A stretch of 64,000 bases of DNA from Billgrantia montanilacus (GCF_003336675.1 NZ_QPII01000005.1:134776-198775); one strand, 5' to 3'; positions 26,386 to 34,984 are shown, numbered from the stretch's first letter. Notes: generated by a model not told the origin, from the letters alone. Program-made: numbers and translations.

Positions 26386-27009
26386 ATGGTAGCCACGAGA
26401 TCGAGTCGTATCCTGATGCTCGGTGTGTCGCTGGCCCTGCTGGCCGGTTGCGCTAGTAGCGCGAAGCAGTCGCAAGGCGAGGCTGACGACTACTTCGCCC
26501 GCAACCTGCCGGGCATGCCAGCATCCTGGAACCCCATGATGTCCCCGGTGGACAACCCCATCCTGCAGGCCCGAAGCCTTCACAACCCCCCGCCGGAGCT
26601 GGTGCGCCAGGCGCTGCTTGCCCAGCACGAGCGCTGGGCCGGGACGCCCTATCGACTGGGCGGTACCGGCGAGCGGGGTATCGACTGCTCAGCCCTGGTG
26701 CAGAACGTCTTCAGTGAAACCTTCCGCCTTGACCTGCCGCGCTCCACCGGCGAACAGGTGCACGAAGGCTCCCCGGTATCACGCGGGGAGCTTCAGGTCG
26801 GCGACCTGGTCTTCTTCCGGCCTCCGGGTCCCTACGATCATGTGGGCATCTACGTGGGCGACGGCTACTTCCTGCATGCCTCCACCTCTCAGGGCGTGAT
26901 GCTCTCCGAACTCGACAATGTCTATTGGCAGCGCTATTTCTGGCAAGCTCGGCGAACCCTGGAGCCCACTACGTTGGCACGGCGTGTTGCTTCGGCGGGC
27001 GAAGGGTAG
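26386..27009 (+). CDS. NlpC/P60 family lipoprotein (cell-wall peptidase)
   Basis: An outer-envelope lipoprotein of 207 residues. The signal peptide ends in the lipobox LLAGC, so the mature protein is lipidated at that cysteine. The C-terminal NlpC/P60 domain (about 80-190) has the catalytic cysteine in GIDCSALVQN and histidine in YDHVGIYVGDGYFLHAS, as in E. coli Spr/MepS and NlpC. Such enzymes cut peptidoglycan cross-links or stem peptides. ATG 26386 is chosen because it gives a proper signal peptide; longer upstream frames do not. Confidence 0.88.
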   Translation: MVATRSSRILMLGVSLALLAGCASSAKQSQGEADDYFARNLPGMPASWNPMMSPVDNPILQARSLHNPPPELVRQALLAQHERWAGTPYRLGGTGERGIDCSALVQNVFSETFRLDLPRSTGEQVHEGSPVSRGELQVGDLVFFRPPGPYDHVGIYVGDGYFLHASTSQGVMLSELDNVYWQRYFWQARRTLEPTTLARRVASAGEG

Positions 27010-27055
27010 GTTGGGCGAGCCTTAAGGGGCCGGCGCAGGCAACTTCGTATAACGC

Positions 27056-27943
27056 CTAAAGCGAGTGTCGGTTAGCCTCGATGAACTCCACGAAGGCGCT
27101 TTCCGCTCGGGAAAGATAGGCTCCTTCGGCCCAGGCCAGAGACAGGTCGAGCCAGGCCGGTGGGTCGAAGGAGACCGCCGCCAGTTCGGGTTCGTCGATC
27201 ACCCGGCGCAGGAAGGTAGTAATGCCGAAGCCCTGGCGCACGATCGCCTTGGTCAGCGGAATCAGGTTCGACTGGAAGGCGATGTTGGCCGTGTGGCCGG
27301 TCTGCTGTGACAGGGCATCGACGAATTCGCGATGAAAGTAGCCATCCTGGAACAGCACCAGCGGCTCGGCAAAGAACTCCTCCGGGCTCACCCCCTGTCT
27401 GCCGGCGAAGGGGTGAGTCTGCGGCACGCAGATTACCATCTCCTCACGTACCAGCGGACGCCGCTCCATACCCCGGCTCTGCTCATCGTCGATCACCACC
27501 CCGAGATCCAGCTCCCCCGTGGCGATCATGTTCTGCAGTCGTCTGGCGCCGGCCTCCACCACGGTCAGGCGGATTCCCGGATGGCGCGACTTGAAGCCCA
27601 TCAGCAGCGGCGGAAAGTAGTAGGAGCCGAGCATCGAAGGGATGCCGATGCGGACCTCGCCTTTCACCAGGCCGTGCAGCTCGCGCATGGCGAGATGGGC
27701 GGCATCGGCGCGATCCAACAGTTCGCGGGCATGGTCATGCAGGGCGTGCCCCTCGGGAGTCAGGCTGATGCGTCGCTCATGCCGATGAAACAGGGTCAGG
27801 TCCAGGTGGCGCTCCAGGTTGGCGATGGTCTGGCTGATCGCCGACTGGGCCACGTGGAGCTCTCGGGCCGCGGCGCTGAATCCGCCCCGGTCGGCGACGG
27901 TGAGGAAAACGCGCAGTGCACGCAGGTCGAAGGGGAGTGACAT
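27056..27943 (-). CDS. LysR-family transcriptional regulator
   Basis: A regulator of 295 residues. The winged-helix domain at the N-terminus (LRALRVFLTVADRGGFSAAA, then ELHVAQSAISQTIANLE) is followed by a LysR substrate-binding domain (about 90-290). ATG 27943 has AGGAG upstream. It resembles nitrogen-assimilation/Cbl and NAC-type members in its opening segment, but the ligand is unknown. It is divergent from an MFS transporter, and a clear inverted repeat lies between them, so it probably regulates that transporter. Confidence 0.9.
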   Translation of the reverse strand: MSLPFDLRALRVFLTVADRGGFSAAARELHVAQSAISQTIANLERHLDLTLFHRHERRISLTPEGHALHDHARELLDRADAAHLAMRELHGLVKGEVRIGIPSMLGSYYFPPLLMGFKSRHPGIRLTVVEAGARRLQNMIATGELDLGVVIDDEQSRGMERRPLVREEMVICVPQTHPFAGRQGVSPEEFFAEPLVLFQDGYFHREFVDALSQQTGHTANIAFQSNLIPLTKAIVRQGFGITTFLRRVIDEPELAAVSFDPPAWLDLSLAWAEGAYLSRAESAFVEFIEANRHSL

Positions 27944-27977
27944 GGCAGTCTCCTGAGATGGGCAGGCATAAGCAAAT

Positions 27978-27994
27978 AAGATGGAAGTCATCTT
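27978..27994. promoter_or_regulatory. Probable LysR operator between regulator and MFS gene
   Basis: AAGATG-GAAGT-CATCTT is a perfect 6-bp inverted repeat with a 5-base spacer, in the 120-base region between the divergent genes. Size and position fit a LysR-type box, and it lies 35 bases upstream of the regulator start. Confidence 0.55.
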
Positions 27995-28063
27995 TTTATG
28001 CTGTTTGCCTTATTATAGGCCGCAAGCGATCATGCCCGACAAGCCATCGCTGCAGGACATCGC

Positions 28064-29266
28064 ATGATCACCGCACGTACCCCCGCCTGGTGGCGCGCCA
28101 CCCTTGCGCTCTGCCTAGGCTCCTTCCTCGTCTTCGTCAATCTCTATGCCCCACAGCCGCTGCTGCCGGAGCTGCGCGTGGCCTATGGCGTCTCCACGCT
28201 GGGCATCAGCCTGATCATGTCGATCTCGACACTGGCCCTGGCGGGGGCGCTGCTGGTCTTTGGCCCGCTGTCGGACGCCATCGGTCGCGATACCATCATG
28301 CGGGTAACGCTGCTGCTCACGGGTCTCTGTTCGCTGGCACTGGCCTTTGCGCCCAATTTCGAGAGCCTGCTGGTACTGCGGGCGCTACAGGGTTTCCTGC
28401 TCGGTGGGCTACCAGCGGTGGCCATTGCCTGGATGGGGGACGAGTTCGACCGCCCCGCGCTGCTTTCGGCGGTGGGGCTCTATATCGGTGCCAACAGCCT
28501 GGGGGGCATCAGCGGTCGCCTGATCGGCGGCGGGGCGGGAGAGTTGGGCGGTGCCAGCGCGGGCTTTCTGTCCGTGGGCCTGCTCACCCTGGTCGGCGTC
28601 GCCCTGTTCTGGAAACTGCTGCCGAGAGCGCGGGCGTTCACCCCCCGGCGCTTCGAGTTGCGCGGTGCGCTGACAGACATTGCGGCACATCTGCGCCACC
28701 CGCTGCTGTTGGCGGCCTATCTGCTCGGTGGCATCAACTTTCTTATCTTCATCAACCAGTACAGCTACATCACGTTTCGCCTGGCCGATGAGCCGTTCGG
28801 CCTGGGCGCCCGTTTACTGGGCATGATCTTCCTGACCTACCTGGGTGGCACCCTGAGCTCCATGCTGTCGGGGCGGCTGGCCGGCCACCTGGGTCAGCCG
28901 TTGTGCATGGTGCTGGGTATCCTGATCCTGCTGGGGGGAACGCTGGTCACCCTGTCGGCGTCGCTGCCCTGGATCATCGTCGGGCTGACGATCAATGCCG
29001 TGGGCTTCTTTCTGGCCCACTCCATGGCTTCGAGCTGGGTTAGCCGCCATGCCCAGAAGGCTCGGGGAAGCGCTTCTGCCCTCTACTTGGTCTTCTATTA
29101 CGTGGGTGCCAGCCTGGGTAGCGCCTGGCTGGAGCCCTTCTGGCAATACGCGGGCTGGCCTGGCGTGGTGCTGGGTTCCTGGCTGCTGCTCGGCGTGACC
29201 CTTGGCATCGCCGTCTGGCTATGGCGCCGAGAGCGTGCGGCACAACCCATCGGCGTCGCCGGCTGA
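28064..29266 (+). CDS. MFS transporter, YnfM-like
   Basis: An inner-membrane protein of 400 residues with about 12 hydrophobic helices. The first helix pair has FVNLYAPQPLLPEL, which is characteristic of YnfM-type exporters, and loop 2-3 has GPLSDAIGRDTIM (MFS signature). YnfM in E. coli is linked to arabinose or drug efflux, but the substrate here is unknown. Divergent from the LysR regulator with a shared operator-like palindrome, a standard layout for regulator and target. Confidence 0.87.
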   Translation: MITARTPAWWRATLALCLGSFLVFVNLYAPQPLLPELRVAYGVSTLGISLIMSISTLALAGALLVFGPLSDAIGRDTIMRVTLLLTGLCSLALAFAPNFESLLVLRALQGFLLGGLPAVAIAWMGDEFDRPALLSAVGLYIGANSLGGISGRLIGGGAGELGGASAGFLSVGLLTLVGVALFWKLLPRARAFTPRRFELRGALTDIAAHLRHPLLLAAYLLGGINFLIFINQYSYITFRLADEPFGLGARLLGMIFLTYLGGTLSSMLSGRLAGHLGQPLCMVLGILILLGGTLVTLSASLPWIIVGLTINAVGFFLAHSMASSWVSRHAQKARGSASALYLVFYYVGASLGSAWLEPFWQYAGWPGVVLGSWLLLGVTLGIAVWLWRRERAAQPIGVAG

Positions 29267-29313
29267 GCCTGCTGCGGACTCTCCTGCTTAACATTAGCCG
29301 GCTCAGGGCTGGT

Positions 29314-29928
29314 TCAAGTCAGGCCGCCGGCTTCAGCGCCCCAGACCTCTTCCAGGCGTCGCTCACGGCCGCAGGCGGCCTTGTAGTACTGGTAGCGCAC
29401 CGGGTTCTTGCGATAGTAATCCTGGTGGTACTCCTCGGCCGGATAGAATGCCTCGAAGGCCGTGATCTCGGTGGCGATGTCGCGCTCGAACCGTTCGGCC
29501 AGCTCATCGCGGGTGGCTTCGGCCCGCTCGCGCTCCTCCTCGCTGCCATGGAAGATGGCACTGCGGTAGGCTTCCCCTTGGTCGCAGAACTGTCGGTCCA
29601 CCGCAAAGGGGTCGATGTTGCGCCAGAAGACATGCAGCAGGGTCGCGTAGTCGACCTGGTCGGGCTCATACTCCACCTTCACCACCTCGATGTGGCCGGT
29701 GCCGCCGCCAACCACCTGATCGTAGCTGGGGTTTTCCACATGACCGCCGCTGAAGCCCGAGGTGGTCGCAACGACGCCCTCAACCTTGTCGAAGGCTTCC
29801 TCGACGCACCAGAAGCAGCCACCGCCGAATACGGCCGTGGCGGTTGTCTCGGCGTCATCGCCCAGGGCGGGGCTTGCCAGCGGCAGCAGCGCAGACAGCA
29901 GCCAGGGGAACCGCAGAGGCGTTTTCAT
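29314..29928 (-). CDS. msrA: Exported peptide methionine-S-sulfoxide reductase
   Basis: Repairs oxidised methionine in proteins. The 204-residue protein has an N-terminal signal peptide ending near SPALG, so it acts in the periplasm, unlike the usual cytoplasmic MsrA. The catalytic cysteine is in the hallmark GGCFWCVEEAF; other family segments are GFSGGHVENPSYDQV, GHIEVVKVEYEP and YHQDYYRKNP. Resolving cysteines may be in QFCDQGEAYRS and AACGRE. ATG 29928 gives a clean signal peptide. No MsrB lies adjacent. Confidence 0.92.
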   Translation of the reverse strand: MKTPLRFPWLLSALLPLASPALGDDAETTATAVFGGGCFWCVEEAFDKVEGVVATTSGFSGGHVENPSYDQVVGGGTGHIEVVKVEYEPDQVDYATLLHVFWRNIDPFAVDRQFCDQGEAYRSAIFHGSEEERERAEATRDELAERFERDIATEITAFEAFYPAEEYHQDYYRKNPVRYQYYKAACGRERRLEEVWGAEAGGLT

Positions 29929-30117
29929 AAGGTGCACTCGCTGTTGCAGGGGAATGTCAGCCTTAGAGGGTGCGCTAACGCTCGGGGTTCCGTCTACAGC
30001 GAGATAACCGGATCGGTGCGTTAGCGAAAGAGTCGTGTAAGGATAGCGGACGGAGGCCGACGCAAGAGGACCGTACGACTCGATACGACGACTCGATGAA
30101 TCAAGGGAGTGGAGCAG

Positions 30118-32367
30118 GTGGCAAAGCGACGTCTGATACTGGTGGCATTGATCGTCCTGGCGGTAGGGGCTTTTTTTCTCAGCGGGGCAGCTGACTTCCT
30201 GTCCCTGGAGAACCTCAAGGCCGAACAGGCCCGCTTCCATGAGTGGCTGGCCGATGAACCTGTCACCGTCATTGGGGGCTTCTTCGTGCTCTATGTGGTG
30301 ATGGCAGGACTATCGTTGCCTGGCGCCACCCTGCTGACGGTGCTCGGCGGGGCGCTTTTCGGCCTCGGCTGGGGCCTGCTGATCATCTCCTTCGCCAGCA
30401 CCATCGGCGCTACCCTGGCGGCGGCGATCGCTCGGACCTTGGCCCGCGGGCCGCTGGAAAAACGCTTTGCCCCGCAGCTCGAACGCATCAATGCCGGCAT
30501 TCGACGCGAGGGGGCCTTCTATCTGTTCACGCTGCGCCTGATCCCGCTGTTTCCCTTCTTTGTCATCAACCTGGTGATGGGGCTGACGCGGATGCGGCTG
30601 TGGACCTTCTACTGGGTCAGTCAGCTGGGCATGTTGCCGGGTACGGCGGTATTCGTGAATGCCGGCCGGGAGCTGGGCAACCTGGAGAGCCTCTCGGGCA
30701 TCCTGTCGCCGGGCCTGATTGGCTCCTTCGTACTCATCGGCCTCTTTCCCTGGCTGGCGCGGGGGGTGGTGGCCGTCGCCAAGCGTCGCCGGCTGGCGAG
30801 CCGCTACGACCGTCCGGCGCGCTTCGATCATGACATCGTGGTCATCGGCGGCGGCTCGGCGGGCCTGGTGGCAAGCTATATCGCAGCGGCGGTCAAGGCG
30901 AGGGTCGTGCTGGTGGAGCGCGACAGGCTTGGCGGCGACTGCCTGAATACCGGCTGTGTGCCCTCCAAGGCGTTGATCCGCGCGGCGCGCGTCGTCAGCG
31001 AGCTACGTAGTGCGGGACGCTACGGCATTCACGCTGAAGCGCCACGGGTGGATTTCACGCAGGTGATGGGGCATGTCCATCATGCCATTCGCGAGGTGGA
31101 GCCCCACGATAGCCGTGAGCGCTACGAGGGGCTGGGGGTCGAGGTGATTGCCGGCGAGGCCTGCCTGCTGGATCCATGGCGGGTCCAGGTTACGGGCGAG
31201 GAAGGGGAGCGGGTACTCACTACCCGCCATGTGATCATTGCCAGCGGGGCGCGTCCACGGGTCCCCGACCTCCCAGGACTTGGCGATATCGAGGTGCTGA
31301 CCTCGGACAACCTGTGGCAACTCGAGACCCTGCCTTGCCGTCTCGTCGTGCTGGGGGGTGGGCCCATCGGCTGTGAGCTGGGACAGAGCTTCGCCCGGCT
31401 GGGCAGCCAGGTGAGCCTGGTTGAGATGGGCAGCCAGTTGCTGCCGAGAGAAGACGTCGACACCGCTGCGGCGCTGCGTCAGCGGCTCGAGGCCGAAGGC
31501 CTGTCACTGTGGCTCGACACCCGGGCCGTCCGGGTGGAGGCGGGTGCAGGCCAGCAGGGGGGCCACGTGCTGGTGGTCGAGCGCGAGAGCTCGACAGGCG
31601 AGACGTTGACCGAGCGACTCGATTTCGACGAGCTCCTGGTGGCGGTGGGGCGAGCGGCCAATGTGGCGGGGATGGGCCTGGAGGCATTGGGGGTGGAAAC
31701 CCGTAACGATGGCACCCTGGCAGTGGATGAAAGCCTGCAAAGCGTGCTGCCCAATGTCTGGGCCTGCGGCGACGTGGCAGGCCCCTTCCAGTTGACCCAT
31801 GCCAGCGCGCATCAGGCCTGGCACGCCACGGTCAATGCCCTGTTCGGTGAGTTCAAGCGCTTCCGGGTCAGCTACCGGGCGCTGCCGGCCGTCACCTATA
31901 CCGATCCGGAAGTGGCCCGGGTGGGGCTCAGCGAGAAGGAGGCGAGGGCGCAGGGCACCGAGTTCGAGGTGACGCGCTATGAGCTCTCCGAACTGGATCG
32001 GGCCATTACCGAAGGGTTGACGGAAGGTTTCGTCAAGGTGCTCACGGTGCCGGGCAAGGATCGTATCCTGGGGGCCACCGTGGTGGGGCATGGCGCCGGT
32101 GAACTGCTGTCGGAGTTCACCCTGGCGATGACCCATGGCATCGGGCTCAACAAACTGCTGGGAACGGTGCATCCCTATCCCACCTGGTCGGAGGCGGCCA
32201 AGGCCACCGCAGGCGTGTGGAAGAATACTCACAAGCCGGAACGGGTCCTGGGCTGGCTCGAGCGTTATTTCGCCTGGCGACGTGGGGGGGCGGAAAAGTC
32301 GATAGCGCCAGTGGTGCCAACGGGGCTAAAGCAGTCCGAGGGCAAAACTCGGGACATGAGGAGCTGA
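30118..32367 (+). CDS. TVP38/TMEM64 membrane domain fused to a disulfide-reductase-like flavoprotein
   Basis: A fusion of about 749 residues. The N-terminal 230 residues form a VTT (VMP1/TVP38/TMEM64) domain with several helices, including GGALFGLGWGLL and TLRLIPLFPFFVINLVMGLT. The rest is a class-I pyridine-nucleotide disulfide oxidoreductase: FAD motif IVVIGGGSAGLVAS, redox pair GGDCLNTGCVPSKA (C-x4-C), NAD(P) motif VVLGGGPIGCELG, second FAD motif ACGDVAG and a dimerisation domain. The C-terminal signature reads HPYPTWSE where lipoamide dehydrogenases have HxHPTxSE, so the catalytic histidine is tyrosine. GTG 30118 has AAGGGAG 8 bases upstream. It is one base from the phosphatidyltransferase gene. 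Confidence 0.85.
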   Translation: MAKRRLILVALIVLAVGAFFLSGAADFLSLENLKAEQARFHEWLADEPVTVIGGFFVLYVVMAGLSLPGATLLTVLGGALFGLGWGLLIISFASTIGATLAAAIARTLARGPLEKRFAPQLERINAGIRREGAFYLFTLRLIPLFPFFVINLVMGLTRMRLWTFYWVSQLGMLPGTAVFVNAGRELGNLESLSGILSPGLIGSFVLIGLFPWLARGVVAVAKRRRLASRYDRPARFDHDIVVIGGGSAGLVASYIAAAVKARVVLVERDRLGGDCLNTGCVPSKALIRAARVVSELRSAGRYGIHAEAPRVDFTQVMGHVHHAIREVEPHDSRERYEGLGVEVIAGEACLLDPWRVQVTGEEGERVLTTRHVIIASGARPRVPDLPGLGDIEVLTSDNLWQLETLPCRLVVLGGGPIGCELGQSFARLGSQVSLVEMGSQLLPREDVDTAAALRQRLEAEGLSLWLDTRAVRVEAGAGQQGGHVLVVERESSTGETLTERLDFDELLVAVGRAANVAGMGLEALGVETRNDGTLAVDESLQSVLPNVWACGDVAGPFQLTHASAHQAWHATVNALFGEFKRFRVSYRALPAVTYTDPEVARVGLSEKEARAQGTEFEVTRYELSELDRAITEGLTEGFVKVLTVPGKDRILGATVVGHGAGELLSEFTLAMTHGIGLNKLLGTVHPYPTWSEAAKATAGVWKNTHKPERVLGWLERYFAWRRGGAEKSIAPVVPTGLKQSEGKTRDMRS

Positions 32368-32368
32368 G

Positions 32369-33004
32369 ATGCTGGATCGCTGGACCATGCCACTGACCCA
32401 GGGCCCCTTGAATCGCCTGGCCGCCGGGCTGGCGAGATACCGGATTCGTCCCGATCACGTCACCCTATGGGCCTTTCTTATCGGTATGCTGTCGTTGCCG
32501 CTGCTGATTCTGGAGTGGTATCTGCCGGCGCTGGTGGTCATATTGCTCAATCGCCTGGGCGATGGGCTGGACGGCGCCCTTGCGCGGTTGATGGGACAGG
32601 AAAGCGATGCCGGTGGGTTTCTCGATATCGGCCTCGACTTCGTCTTCTACGCTGCCGTGGTACTGGGATTTGCCCTGGCCGACCCGCAGGCTAACGCCCT
32701 GGCGGCGGCGTTTCTGCTGTTTGCCTTTATCGGCACTGGAACCTCCTTCCTGGCCTTCGCCATCATGGCAACTCGCCACGGACTGGAGCGGCCAAGGTTC
32801 CAGCAGAAGGCCTTCTACTATCTGCATGGTCTGACCGAAGGCACCGAGACGGTTCTTGCCTTCGTCCTCTTCTGCCTCTTTCCGGCTCACTTTGCGCTGC
32901 TGGCGACGCTCTTTGCCGTGGCGTGCCTGGTGACGACCGCCACGCGGCTGTGGGGCGGCTATCGTACTCTGGCGGCGCTCGACCAATCACCCGTGCGGGA
33001 ATGA
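32369..33004 (+). CDS. CDP-alcohol phosphatidyltransferase family protein
   Basis: An inner-membrane enzyme of 211 residues with about six hydrophobic helices. The full catalytic signature DG-x2-AR-x8-G-x3-D-x3-D is present (DGALAR ... GFLDIGLD, about 69-94), so it should transfer a phosphatidyl or related group from a CDP-alcohol to an alcohol. The acceptor cannot be read from sequence. It follows the TVP38-flavoprotein gene by one base, which implies translational coupling and a shared membrane-lipid role. It is shorter and more divergent than PgsA or PssA and lacks their distinctive context. Confidence 0.85.
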   Translation: MLDRWTMPLTQGPLNRLAAGLARYRIRPDHVTLWAFLIGMLSLPLLILEWYLPALVVILLNRLGDGLDGALARLMGQESDAGGFLDIGLDFVFYAAVVLGFALADPQANALAAAFLLFAFIGTGTSFLAFAIMATRHGLERPRFQQKAFYYLHGLTEGTETVLAFVLFCLFPAHFALLATLFAVACLVTTATRLWGGYRTLAALDQSPVRE

Positions 33005-33034
33005 CGAAGGGGCAGCCATCTGGCTGCCCCTTCG
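33005..33034. terminator. Hairpin ending the TVP38-phosphatidyltransferase operon
   Basis: A perfect 13-bp stem (CGAAGGGGCAGCC / GGCTGCCCCTTCG) with an ATCT loop begins at the stop codon, between convergent genes. No T-run follows. Confidence 0.7.
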
Positions 33035-33060
33035 ATATCAGCAAACGCTGGCGGCTTGGC

Positions 33061-33543
33061 TCAGTGCTCGACGCCACCTTCGCCATGCACGTGTCCGTGC
33101 TCGATCTCTTCCTGGCTCGCTTCGCGGACGTCGGCGATCTCGACATCGAAGTTCAGCTTCTGGCCGGCCAGCGGATGGTTGCCATCGACGGTGACGGTGT
33201 CGCCTTCGATCTTGGTCACGGTGACCATCAGCGGGCCGCCCTGGGTCTGAGCCTGAAACTGCATGCCCGGCTCCACGGCCTCGACACCCTGGAAGGCATC
33301 ACGCGGCACTTCCTGGACCAGCTGCGGTTGCACTTCGCCATAGCCTTCTTCCGGGGCGACAGTGACATTGAGCTTCTCGCCGCTCTCGCGACCCTCGAGC
33401 CCCTTCTCCAGGCCGGGGATGATGTTGCCGGCACCATGGAGGTAAGTCAGCGGCTCGCGTCCTTCCGAGCTGTCCAGCACCTCACCGGCGTCATTGGTCA
33501 GGGTATAGTGGAACGCGACAACTGAGTTTTGCGCAATCTGCAT
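33061..33543 (-). CDS. slyD: SlyD-like FKBP peptidyl-prolyl isomerase
   Basis: A folding helper of 160 residues in the cytoplasm. The FKBP half-domains are at about 1-65 (VVAFHYTLTNDAGEVLDSSE, GNIIPGLEKGLEG) and 125-145, separated by the insert-in-flap chaperone domain (about 70-120, YGEVQPQLVQEVPRDAF). The C-terminus has several histidines (HGHVHGEGGVEH), a short version of the metal-binding SlyD tail. FkpB lacks the tail, so SlyD is the better name, but the tail here is much shorter than in E. coli. Confidence 0.87.
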   Translation of the reverse strand: MQIAQNSVVAFHYTLTNDAGEVLDSSEGREPLTYLHGAGNIIPGLEKGLEGRESGEKLNVTVAPEEGYGEVQPQLVQEVPRDAFQGVEAVEPGMQFQAQTQGGPLMVTVTKIEGDTVTVDGNHPLAGQKLNFDVEIADVREASQEEIEHGHVHGEGGVEH

Positions 33544-33751
33544 TGATTAACCTTTCGATGAGAGCATGTAGAGACCATGGTAACGCGCCATCTCGAGGCT
33601 GTCAGGGGGGCGGGGTAATTTTCAGGATCTTACTCTCGATCCTGAACGCCATTCACGCCTTTTGGCGTGGTTGCGTACCCGAGACTGCGAGGCTACCCTA
33701 GCGGGATTCCTTTATTCAGACCCTACACCAACCTTCCGTGGAGCACGTCCC

Positions 33752-34036
33752 ATGACCGAAATCGTGATCTGGCTGATCGCCTTTGTCCTCATCCTGTTCT
33801 TCAGTATCAAGCAGTGGGATGCTTCCGTCAGTGCTGGCCTGAACAAGGTGCTGCCCCGACTGATCAAGAGCAATGACGATAACTGCTGGGTATGGAGCGT
33901 GGCGCTTGCCGTCCTGGGGGCCACCACCCTGGTACGCCCGGTCGACATGCTGTTGACCGTGATCGTGATCGCGATCCTGGCGCTGATCGCCAAGAAAGTG
34001 GCCGGCTGGGCAATGGACAGGGCCAACTTTCACTGA
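33752..34036 (+). CDS. Small membrane protein of unknown function
   Basis: A 94-residue protein with one hydrophobic helix at the very start (VIWLIAFVLILFFSI) and one or two near 48-82 (VWSVALAVLGATTLV, LLTVIVIAILALIA). The middle carries a polar segment, PRLIKSNDDNCW. No family was recognised. GTGGAG lies about 10 bases before ATG 33752. It is closed by a very long hairpin, which supports expression as a single gene. Confidence 0.65.
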   Translation: MTEIVIWLIAFVLILFFSIKQWDASVSAGLNKVLPRLIKSNDDNCWVWSVALAVLGATTLVRPVDMLLTVIVIAILALIAKKVAGWAMDRANFH

Positions 34037-34057
34037 GTCGTGCCGATTGACAGCATA

Positions 34058-34107
34058 CCGAAAGACAGAAGGCCCGCGGCAAATGCCGCGGGCCTTCTGT
34101 CTTTCGG
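34058..34107. terminator. 23-bp perfect hairpin between convergent genes
   Basis: Arms at 34058-34080 and 34085-34107 pair without mismatch around an AAAT loop. It lies between the small membrane gene and the glycine-zipper lipoprotein gene and should stop transcription from both sides despite lacking a T-run. Confidence 0.8.
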
Positions 34108-34145
34108 GAGCCGATGCGGACATCGGCCCCAGAGCCTGGCCTCGC

Positions 34146-34613
34146 TCAGTAGGGCGCCACGCTGAGGTTGGCGCCGCTGCCGATCATGCGAACGCGCTGG
34201 CCGGTCTGGAACTGGCGATCCGCTTTTTGCACCACGACGATATTCTGACCATCGTCACGGCGGATTTCCATCTCCCAGGCGCGGACCCGGTTGGCGGATT
34301 CCTCGACCGCGGTACCGGCCATGGCACCGCCGATCGCGCCGGCAACCGTGGCTAGCTGTCGGCCTGAGCCGCCACCGACCTGATTGCCGAGCATGCCACC
34401 GACCACGGCACCGCCACCGGTACCGATGGCGCCGCCCAGACGGCTGTCAGCCTGAATCTGCACCTGGCGCAGGGCAGTGATGGTGCCGAAGGTCACGTTC
34501 TGGCTGGTCTGTGCCTGGTTGCCCCGGTAGACATCGCTGCCCATCGTAGAGGTGTTGGCACAGCCGGCCAGGGTCAACATGCCAATGGCCAGTACGGGAA
34601 GAAGACGCTTCAT
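34146..34613 (-). CDS. Glycine-zipper 2TM lipoprotein, SlyB/PcpY-like
   Basis: An outer-membrane lipoprotein of 155 residues. The signal peptide ends in the lipobox LTLAGC. The centre (about 58-105) is the 17-kDa-antigen/glycine-zipper domain, with repeated GxxxG (GGAIGTGGGAVVGGMLGNQ, VAGAIGGAMAGTAVEE). The C-terminus (VVVQKADRQFQTGQRVRMIG) is the small beta domain typical of SlyB-type proteins, which help keep the outer membrane intact under stress. It stands alone. Confidence 0.88.
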   Translation of the reverse strand: MKRLLPVLAIGMLTLAGCANTSTMGSDVYRGNQAQTSQNVTFGTITALRQVQIQADSRLGGAIGTGGGAVVGGMLGNQVGGGSGRQLATVAGAIGGAMAGTAVEESANRVRAWEMEIRRDDGQNIVVVQKADRQFQTGQRVRMIGSGANLSVAPY

Positions 34614-34984
34614 GAAAAACCTCCTGGGGGGGGCAGCACGGTGCGGGCTTTCCTGCCCGTTGTCGATACCGCCTTGTTATGGAAACGCTGTTTGCTAACT
34701 AGCTTAACCAGTCATTGTCCATTTGACCAGCATGAGCCGTTCTAGTGCATTGTAGTGTAGAGAGGAAGGAGTCAAACAATGTGCAAGTTTGCCTGAAGAA
34801 ACACTGTACAAATGCCTGCGCGAGCGAATCGCTGCGTTGCGCGGTGCTCGGAATCCTCACATATACCCCATATGCTCCGGCTCCTGTGCTCCGTGCGCCT
34901 TGCGCTTCATCTCGCTCGCCGATTTGTTCAGCGTTTCTTTAGGTGTCATCAAGGGTAGTCGTCATGAAGATGGCTGGCACCCAC
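34614..34984. other. Gene-free region between the lipoprotein gene and aceA terminator
   Basis: No believable coding sequence is visible: frames of up to about 98 codons exist but lack family features and compositional support. The left part must hold the promoter of the lipoprotein gene; the middle holds the 100-base imperfect palindrome listed separately. Confidence 0.6.
34820..34919. repeat. Imperfect 100-base palindrome, possible dispersed intergenic repeat
   Basis: The ends GCGAGCGA (34820-34827) and TCGCTCGC (34912-34919) are exact inverted repeats. The interior is loosely palindromic around 34869, with GCTGCGTTGCGCGG on one side and CGCCTTGCGCTTC on the other, and CATATA / TATATG-like sequence in the middle. 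It resembles non-coding dispersed repeats of proteobacteria, but no second copy was seen in this window. Confidence 0.4.
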
